Source of the DNA: Candidatus Poseidoniales archaeon
Lineage (GTDB): Archaea; Thermoplasmatota; Poseidoniia; Poseidoniales; Poseidoniaceae
NCBI GenBank assembly: GCA_003602535.1
Contig: QQSA01000023.1
Coordinates: 16,102 to 22,511 of the forward strand
Length of the DNA stretch: 6,410 nucleotides
Reading direction: 5' to 3'
Part shown: positions 1 to 4,235 of the stretch, piece after piece
Layout of the letters: the number at the start of each line of letters is the position of its first letter
Numbering within the stretch: the stretch's first letter is position 1
Translations under genes and position numbers: made by a program
Notes under the pieces: model-generated
The model's input: only the letters and a program-made list of their open reading frames with translations
What the model was told of the DNA's origin: nothing
Databases searched by the model: none

Positions 1-2319
1 ACCGTAACAATAGATTTGAATTTTGAGAAAGGGAATTTAGCTGAAGCTTCGGCTATTCTAAGTTCTTTAGGAAATGCACCAGATCTCCCTTTCATGGAGT
101 TATCTGGAGTTGATAGCAAAACGATTGCTGCGAGGCACTCTGTTTCAGTAAAGGCACTGCCGAGAATATTTAGAAGGCAACCAGGAGTATTGAATTGCGA
201 AGTGAATAAAGATAGCAAAATTTTGTTACAACTTGCTCCAGATTTGACAAACGACTTGCATTTAGCGACGGAAAATGCATTGAAATCAGTAATTGGAGGC
301 GATTACAAATTAATTCCTGCAACCACAAAGCGTCTAACTTCTGGACAAATCAGGATGATAACTTCCGGGTTTGCATTTATCATGCTATTGTTATTACTTG
401 TAACAGAAATGATCACTGAAAATCCGTGGGTATTAGGTGCGTTTGGCACTGTTGGAGTTTTAGTCGGTGGCTACAAGATGTTCGGGCACGCTTGGGCATC
501 AATTCAAAACAGGCAATTAGGATTCCAAGTTCTAACCTCTTTGGCTGTTTTAGGTGCATCATATCTACAAGCTTGGGAAGAAGCATTGATGGTAATAATA
601 CTCGTTTCTTGGACCGAACACATGGAAGGAGAGGCGCTAATCAATGCGCGTAAAGCTATGCAAGGTGGATTGGATCGCCTTCCACGAACAGCACGTAGGG
701 TTCCTAAGAAATTTAGTAGCAAATTTTCTATCGTATCTACATCCGTAGCTCTATCTCCTGTATCTCAATCTTCAGAAGAGCCAGAAGAAGTCCCGATTGG
801 ATTGGTGATGAAAGGAGACCACTTAGAGATTAGGAGTGGGGAATTAATTCCAGCGGATGGGAAAGTTGTTTCCGGTTCTGGATCAATCAATCGCGCACCA
901 TTGACTGGTGAATCAGCTCCAGTTGACATCGGAATTGGGGATGAACTTCAAGCCGGTTTGACACTATCAAGAGGACCAGTAACAATAGAGGTTACAGCTG
1001 TAGGCGAGGATACTAGACTTTCAGGACTTATCGACAAAGTTCATTCTTTCAAAGAGAAACCAACTCGTTTACAAGGGGCGTTGGAAAACTTCACCGCAAT
1101 ATGGGTGCCAGTGGTATTGTTTGGAGCGGTTATAGTATGGCTAATCCAGCCGAGTACAGATTGGAAGATTATTCTCTTACTTTGGGTTGTAGCATGTCCA
1201 TGTGCACTGTTGCTCGCGTCCCCAGTTCCTCATGCAGCCGGCATATCTCAAGCAGCCAAATCAGGAGCTATAGCCCGAGGAGGAGATGTGCTTGAATCTC
1301 TTTCAAAGGTTAATTTGGTACTTTTAGACAAAACAGGAACTCTAACTTCTGGGAAGCCTAGAATTGGGGAATTAATTCTTGCTCGCGGAAGAAGACGCAA
1401 TCCTGCAATCGCCCTGGCAGCAGGTATTGAAACTTCATCTAACCATCCATATGCCCAAGCAGTGGTTGCTTTAGCAGAAGAAGAGGACATTACTCCTACC
1501 AAGTTATCAAATATTTCAGATGGCGAAGAAGGAGTTTCTGCCAAGATGAATGGCATAGATGTTGCATTTGTGAGGGCAGACAAATCCTTGGTTTCTGGTA
1601 AACTCCTAGAATCATTAGAAAATGCATTGGCTAAAGGTCATGGAGCAAGTCTGTTGTTGAAGGATAGTAAACCCGTAGCAATTTTCACATTCATTCATGA
1701 TGATTTACGAGAAGGTACTGATCTCATGGTAAAAGATCTCTATTCTCAAGGAATAAATGTAGAGATTCTATCTGGTGATAATCAGGATTCGGTAAATGCT
1801 CTTGCCAAAAGTATCGGCATACCTGAATCGGCAGCACATGGAGAAATGACTCCAGAAGGTAAAGTGAAATGGGTACAACAACGTTCTTTGACACACATTA
1901 CTATGATGGTTGGAGATGGATTCAATGATGCAGCTGCAATGGCTGCATCGGATATAGGAATTGCAATTGGAACGGGGGAATCAGCAAATTTAGAAGCAGC
2001 AGACGTATTGATTCCAGGTGATGATCCTCGATTAATCTCAGATTTGGTAAGACTGTCTAAAAAGACCCATTCAATTCTGGTTTGGAATATTGTATATTCT
2101 GTAGGTGTCACTCTTGCATTAGTATACATGGTTTTAGCTGGAATCAACGACAATTTGGCAATTGGTGTACTGGTTCATGAATTGAGCGTAATTGGTGTTA
2201 TTATCAACGGTGCTCGTCTTTCAGGAAGTGGAGGAACCCTCAAGTTAATCGCTGAAATTGGTAAATCTATTTGGACAGGTACGATTGACTCATTTAAGGC
2301 ATTATTTGCGTCATTCTGA
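1..2319 (+). CDS. P1B-type heavy-metal-transporting ATPase, 5' end outside window
   Basis: This membrane pump uses ATP to move a soft or transition metal ion (Cu, Zn, Cd or Co class) across the cytoplasmic membrane. 772 residues are visible, numbered here from base 1. Residues 1-24 look like the end of a first HMA metal-binding domain. Residues 32-95 resemble a second HMA fold (PGV at 61-63) but lack the CxxC pair. Eight likely membrane segments lie near 119-137, 142-161, 173-191, 195-210, 364-382, 390-410, 695-715 and 719-740. Key motifs are TGES at 302-305 (actuator), CPC at 399-401 (metal site in the sixth segment), the DKTGTLT phosphorylation site with D443, HP at 482-483, SGDN at 591-594, and GDGFND at 638-643. 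A TTG at base 16 could be called as a start, but the frame is open upstream and the HMA remnant begins before it, so I treat the gene as 5'-partial. Metal specificity is unsettled: CPC fits Cu or Zn/Cd pumps, while HELS at 726-729 recalls the HEGxT motif of Co-type pumps. The family call is very secure; the substrate is not. Confidence 0.95.
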   Translation, partial: TVTIDLNFEKGNLAEASAILSSLGNAPDLPFMELSGVDSKTIAARHSVSVKALPRIFRRQPGVLNCEVNKDSKILLQLAPDLTNDLHLATENALKSVIGGDYKLIPATTKRLTSGQIRMITSGFAFIMLLLLLVTEMITENPWVLGAFGTVGVLVGGYKMFGHAWASIQNRQLGFQVLTSLAVLGASYLQAWEEALMVIILVSWTEHMEGEALINARKAMQGGLDRLPRTARRVPKKFSSKFSIVSTSVALSPVSQSSEEPEEVPIGLVMKGDHLEIRSGELIPADGKVVSGSGSINRAPLTGESAPVDIGIGDELQAGLTLSRGPVTIEVTAVGEDTRLSGLIDKVHSFKEKPTRLQGALENFTAIWVPVVLFGAVIVWLIQPSTDWKIILLLWVVACPCALLLASPVPHAAGISQAAKSGAIARGGDVLESLSKVNLVLLDKTGTLTSGKPRIGELILARGRRRNPAIALAAGIETSSNHPYAQAVVALAEEEDITPTKLSNISDGEEGVSAKMNGIDVAFVRADKSLVSGKLLESLENALAKGHGASLLLKDSKPVAIFTFIHDDLREGTDLMVKDLYSQGINVEILSGDNQDSVNALAKSIGIPESAAHGEMTPEGKVKWVQQRSLTHITMMVGDGFNDAAAMAASDIGIAIGTGESANLEAADVLIPGDDPRLISDLVRLSKKTHSILVWNIVYSVGVTLALVYMVLAGINDNLAIGVLVHELSVIGVIINGARLSGSGGTLKLIAEIGKSIWTGTIDSFKALFASF

Positions 2320-2362
2320 CCTGAAATCTTACGCTACCTTCAAGCCTCATGCCTAACAGCAC

Positions 2363-2376
2363 CTACCAGCGGTGGA
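2363..2376 (+). promoter_or_regulatory. Possible ribosome site and small hairpin before the winged-helix start
   Basis: GGTGGA at 2371-2376 is a partial Shine-Dalgarno match 5 bases before ATG 2382. CTACC 2363-2367 can pair with GGTGG 2371-2375 around a 3-base loop, including one G-U. The stem would cover the ribosome site. It is short and may be chance. It supports ATG 2382 rather than ATG 2349 as the start. Confidence 0.3.
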
Positions 2377-2381
2377 GTAAG

Positions 2382-2801
2382 ATGGCTAGAATTCACGCAG
2401 ACCCGGTTAGCACTTCTTTGATGCACCCAACACGTCGCGCCCTCTACGTCGCTCTTTTGCAGGCTGATGAATATACAACAGTCCAGTTGCAGGAAATAGT
2501 TGGCGTAGATCGATACAATCTCTATCATCATCTAAAGAAGTTAGAATCGCTAGGTTTGGTAATGAATCATCGAGACCAAGGCCGAACAAGATGGTGGTGT
2601 GTTATTGACAGAGTCCCATTACCAAATGATGGTAGTGCAACTTCTAGTGAGAATTCTCTTGGATCAATTGATTTGAGTAATCCAAGAGTTCAAGCTGCAG
2701 CAAGAACAATGCTCCGAGATTTAGCAGATTTATCTGGTACAACATTGAACTTGGAATCAGTGACCCTACAAAGTCTAGAAATTACAGGAAGGAAAAACTG
2801 A
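2382..2801 (+). CDS. Winged-helix (ArsR-like) DNA-binding regulator
   Basis: This is a small transcription regulator of 139 residues from this start. A helix with HPTRRALYVALL at 15-26 opens the winged helix. The helix-turn-helix follows, with TTVQLQEIVG leading into a recognition helix at about 43-56 (DRYNLYHHLKKLES). The wing runs about 60-75, with an RTRWW strand. This layout is typical of archaeal ArsR-like winged-helix proteins, which usually act as dimers. The Cys-rich metal box of classical ArsR/SmtB sensors is absent and there is only one cysteine, so direct metal sensing by that route is unlikely. A C-terminal helix (about 100-115) may serve dimerisation. The longer ATG at 2349 would add 11 residues ending in RWSK. 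I prefer ATG 2382 because GGTGGA lies 5 bases before it and the fold begins soon after. The gene lies 62 bases after the ATPase and could control it or the downstream genes; that is inference from position. Confidence 0.82.
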   Translation: MARIHADPVSTSLMHPTRRALYVALLQADEYTTVQLQEIVGVDRYNLYHHLKKLESLGLVMNHRDQGRTRWWCVIDRVPLPNDGSATSSENSLGSIDLSNPRVQAAARTMLRDLADLSGTTLNLESVTLQSLEITGRKN

Positions 2802-2802
2802 G

Positions 2803-2817
2803 TATTGAAATTCAATA
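2803..2817. promoter_or_regulatory. Perfect 7-1-7 palindrome, candidate operator
   Basis: TATTGAA, one A, then TTCAATA form a perfect inverted repeat. It starts one base after the stop of the winged-helix gene and ends 18 bases before the zinc-ribbon ATG. Dimeric winged-helix proteins commonly bind such sites, so it may be an operator for autoregulation or for the downstream genes. It is AT-rich and could be chance or part of a promoter element. Confidence 0.35.
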
Positions 2818-2826
2818 GATACGGAT

Positions 2827-2832
2827 GGTGAT
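2827..2832 (+). promoter_or_regulatory. Ribosome binding site of the zinc-ribbon gene
   Basis: GGTGAT is an exact match to the archaeal Shine-Dalgarno core complementary to AUCACC at the 3' end of 16S rRNA. It lies 3 bases before ATG 2836 and fixes this start. Confidence 0.8.
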
Positions 2833-2835
2833 AAT

Positions 2836-3237
2836 ATGTCTGAAGATGACGAAAAGCCAGGAATTGAATCTAGAATTGCACCTCCTGACTTATCCTGTCC
2901 TCGATGTGACAATCTTCTTCCAAGCGGTCTTGGAATCATAACATGTGTTATGTGTAAAGCAAAGGTAGAAGTTGAACACGAAGGTACTAGGAAAAAATGG
3001 AGAGAAGAGAAAGTAAGTTGCCCTTCATGCTCTAAAGTTCTTATTTCAGGCGTGGATAAGAGGCCAGCAAATCTACAATGTTCATCTTGTCATACTCACT
3101 TTGTACTAAACCCAAACCGTCCTAAAATCGAAATTGCTTGCCCAGCATGCGATCGTAAACTCCGATTAAACAAACGACCGGGCGAAAGAGAAATCACATG
3201 TCCTGCATGTGATGTTGAATTCAAAATAAAATTCTGA
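2836..3237 (+). CDS. Triple zinc-ribbon protein
   Basis: This is a 133-residue soluble protein with twelve cysteines in six CxxC pairs: 21/24 with 37/40, 62/65 with 82/85, and 102/105 with 122/125. Each pair of pairs should bind one structural zinc, giving three tandem zinc ribbons with inter-pair spacers of 12, 16 and 16 residues. The second and third ribbons have equal geometry and are probably a duplication. A short acidic head (MSEDDE) precedes the first ribbon, and a charged linker (about 45-60) separates ribbons one and two. There is no signal peptide, membrane segment or enzyme domain. Such ribbons bind nucleic acid or protein partners; which one cannot be read from this sequence. The start is well supported: GGTGAT sits 3 bases before the ATG. 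The gene begins 34 bases after the winged-helix gene. I do not recognise a named family. Confidence 0.85.
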   Translation: MSEDDEKPGIESRIAPPDLSCPRCDNLLPSGLGIITCVMCKAKVEVEHEGTRKKWREEKVSCPSCSKVLISGVDKRPANLQCSSCHTHFVLNPNRPKIEIACPACDRKLRLNKRPGEREITCPACDVEFKIKF

Positions 3238-3249
3238 GGGATTAATCTG
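3236..3249 (+). promoter_or_regulatory. Possible ribosome site and rare CTG start for pssA
   Basis: GAGGG at 3236-3240 overlaps the zinc-ribbon stop codon and lies 6 bases before an in-frame CTG at 3247. Starting there would add LKTTFR ahead of the first ATG. A short basic stretch before the first membrane segment is common in this enzyme family. CTG starts are rare, so ATG 3265 remains the default. Confidence 0.2.
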
Positions 3250-3264
3250 AAAACTACATTTAGA

Positions 3265-4134
3265 ATGATGGGAATTGCTGATTATATCACCATTGTAAAC
3301 GGCTTGCTCGGTGTGATGGCTGTAGTATTCGTCTTACTGGCTGTAGAAGATATGGGTGAACCATACTATGAGGGCGGAGTACTAACCGATTACATATGGG
3401 CAGCAATGCTTTGCGTGATGCTCTCTGCATTGGGTGATATCGTCGATGGGCCAATCGCACGGAGATATTCGAAGCGCCAAATATTGGGTGGTTCACTGGA
3501 TATAATGTCTGATTGTATTTCATTTTGTGTTGCTCCAGCATTGATGATTTTTGCAATGTTTGGCCGTATGGGAGAAGCATCTCCAATATGGACGGTATCT
3601 TTGGCAATAGGGTGTTTTTGGCTGATCGCTTGCGGAATGCTAAGACTTGCTAGATTCCAGCATGATGAAGGCGGTTATGTTCCATATTTCCACGGACTTT
3701 CTTCTCCGGCCAGCGCACTAATCTTGCTATCATTTGCAGGACTCATTTGGCTTCAACCTTCATCAGGATATGGTCCTGAATTAACAACCTGGGATTGTTC
3801 GGCTTGTTGGGGTAAAGGCGAACTAAAACCATACTTCGACTTCTTGATATTACCTGCATTGTTCATCTGTGGCGGTTTGATGATTTCAGATAGGAAAATG
3901 TCTAAACTAAAATCAGGTATGCAAGTAAGAATCTCAGCAATTCAATTCGCGGCATTGTTATTTGCAATTATTCACGCTATGACATTGACACATCCGTCAG
4001 ATGCTGCAGCGGATCTTTCAGGAACAAGTTTCACGATGTTTTTGTTCTTGTTTTCATTATTCTGGACTATCGTTTACGTGGTCGGAGGGCCACGGTTTGT
4101 AGAGTCTGAAAATCCCGATACTCAAAGCGAGTAA
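3265..4134 (+). CDS. pssA: CDP-alcohol phosphatidyltransferase, PssA (serine) family
   Basis: This integral membrane enzyme transfers a phospholipid head group onto a CDP-activated lipid. In archaea of this type it would be CDP-archaeol plus serine, giving archaetidylserine. The family signature D-x2-DG-x2-AR-x8-G-x3-D-x3-D is complete: D58, D61, G62, A65, R66, G75, D79 and D83. The serine-enzyme subfamily is suggested by an N-terminal ADYITIVNGLLG, by ISFCVAPAL after the catalytic aspartates, by MLRLARF, and by FHGLSSPASA. About seven or eight hydrophobic segments are visible over 289 residues, somewhat longer than minimal bacterial PssA. A loop at about 174-188 contains CSAC (C178, C181). 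No good ribosome site precedes ATG 3265 or ATG 3268, so the message may be leaderless or start earlier at a rare codon. The gene lies 27 bases after the zinc-ribbon gene. Archaetidylinositol-phosphate or glycerol synthases share the catalytic motif and are the main alternatives. Confidence 0.88.
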   Translation: MMGIADYITIVNGLLGVMAVVFVLLAVEDMGEPYYEGGVLTDYIWAAMLCVMLSALGDIVDGPIARRYSKRQILGGSLDIMSDCISFCVAPALMIFAMFGRMGEASPIWTVSLAIGCFWLIACGMLRLARFQHDEGGYVPYFHGLSSPASALILLSFAGLIWLQPSSGYGPELTTWDCSACWGKGELKPYFDFLILPALFICGGLMISDRKMSKLKSGMQVRISAIQFAALLFAIIHAMTLTHPSDAAADLSGTSFTMFLFLFSLFWTIVYVVGGPRFVESENPDTQSE

Positions 4135-4205
4135 TGGCGCGCATCTTTCGTCGGATAAATCGACACGCGCGGCATGGATACTATCGCGCCCCTTATCTAT
4201 CATGA
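4134..4205 (+). CDS. Possible 23-residue basic micro-ORF
   Basis: An ATG overlaps the last base of the pssA stop codon (TAATG), the arrangement used for stop-start translational coupling. The frame continues 23 codons to TGA 4203-4205. The peptide begins MARIFRRINRH and ends APYLS. It carries six arginines, two histidines and no acidic residue. All six arginine codons are CGN, although AGA is frequent in the following gene. It shares a frame with the coiled-coil gene but is separated from it by the stop. It may be only a by-product of the GC-rich spacer; there is no independent sign of translation. Confidence 0.2.
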   Translation: MARIFRRINRHARHGYYRAPYLS

Positions 4206-4235
4206 GAACGGCATGTGCAACTGGATGGGGATCCT
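4135..4235 (+). other. GC/CpG-rich spacer with alternative hairpins
   Basis: Bases 4136-4192 hold about 35 G or C out of 57 by hand count and ten CpG steps, clearly richer than the flanking genes. GGCGCG at 4136-4141 can pair with CGCGCC at 4185-4190. The overlapping CGCGC at 4138-4142 can instead pair with GCGCG at 4167-4171, with an inner stem GTCG 4150-4153 / CGAC 4161-4164. The two foldings exclude each other. A further pairing, ATGGATA 4174-4180 with TATCTAT 4194-4200, has one G-U. It lacks tRNA features and has no T-run for a typical archaeal terminator. TTATCTAT near 4193-4200 could be a weak TATA box for the coiled-coil gene, but I am not confident of it. Confidence 0.4.
4227..4234 (+). 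promoter_or_regulatory. Ribosome binding site of the coiled-coil gene
   Basis: GGGGATCC differs in one base from GGTGATCC, the full complement of the 16S rRNA tail GGAUCACC. Its GGGGAT core is 3 bases before ATG 4236, matching the spacing at the zinc-ribbon gene. This favours ATG 4236 over GTG 4215. Confidence 0.55.

Noticed and set aside
16..18. TTG as the true start of the ATPase
   Set aside because: The frame is open to base 1 and the preceding residues TVTID fit a beta strand of an HMA domain, so the gene most likely begins upstream.
1248..2153. Minus-strand frames of 111 and 123 codons within the ATPase
   Set aside because: They run opposite highly conserved P-type ATPase motifs, so they are shadows of that gene.
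3287..3607. Minus-strand frame of 106 codons within pssA
   Set aside because: It runs opposite the complete catalytic signature of the phosphatidyltransferase.
4135..4200. tRNA or classical terminator in the GC-rich spacer
   Set aside because: There is no T-loop motif, no acceptor stem of the right length and no T-run after the stems.
4215..4217. GTG as start of the coiled-coil gene
   Set aside because: It is in frame, but ATG 4236 has a ribosome site at the same spacing as the zinc-ribbon gene.
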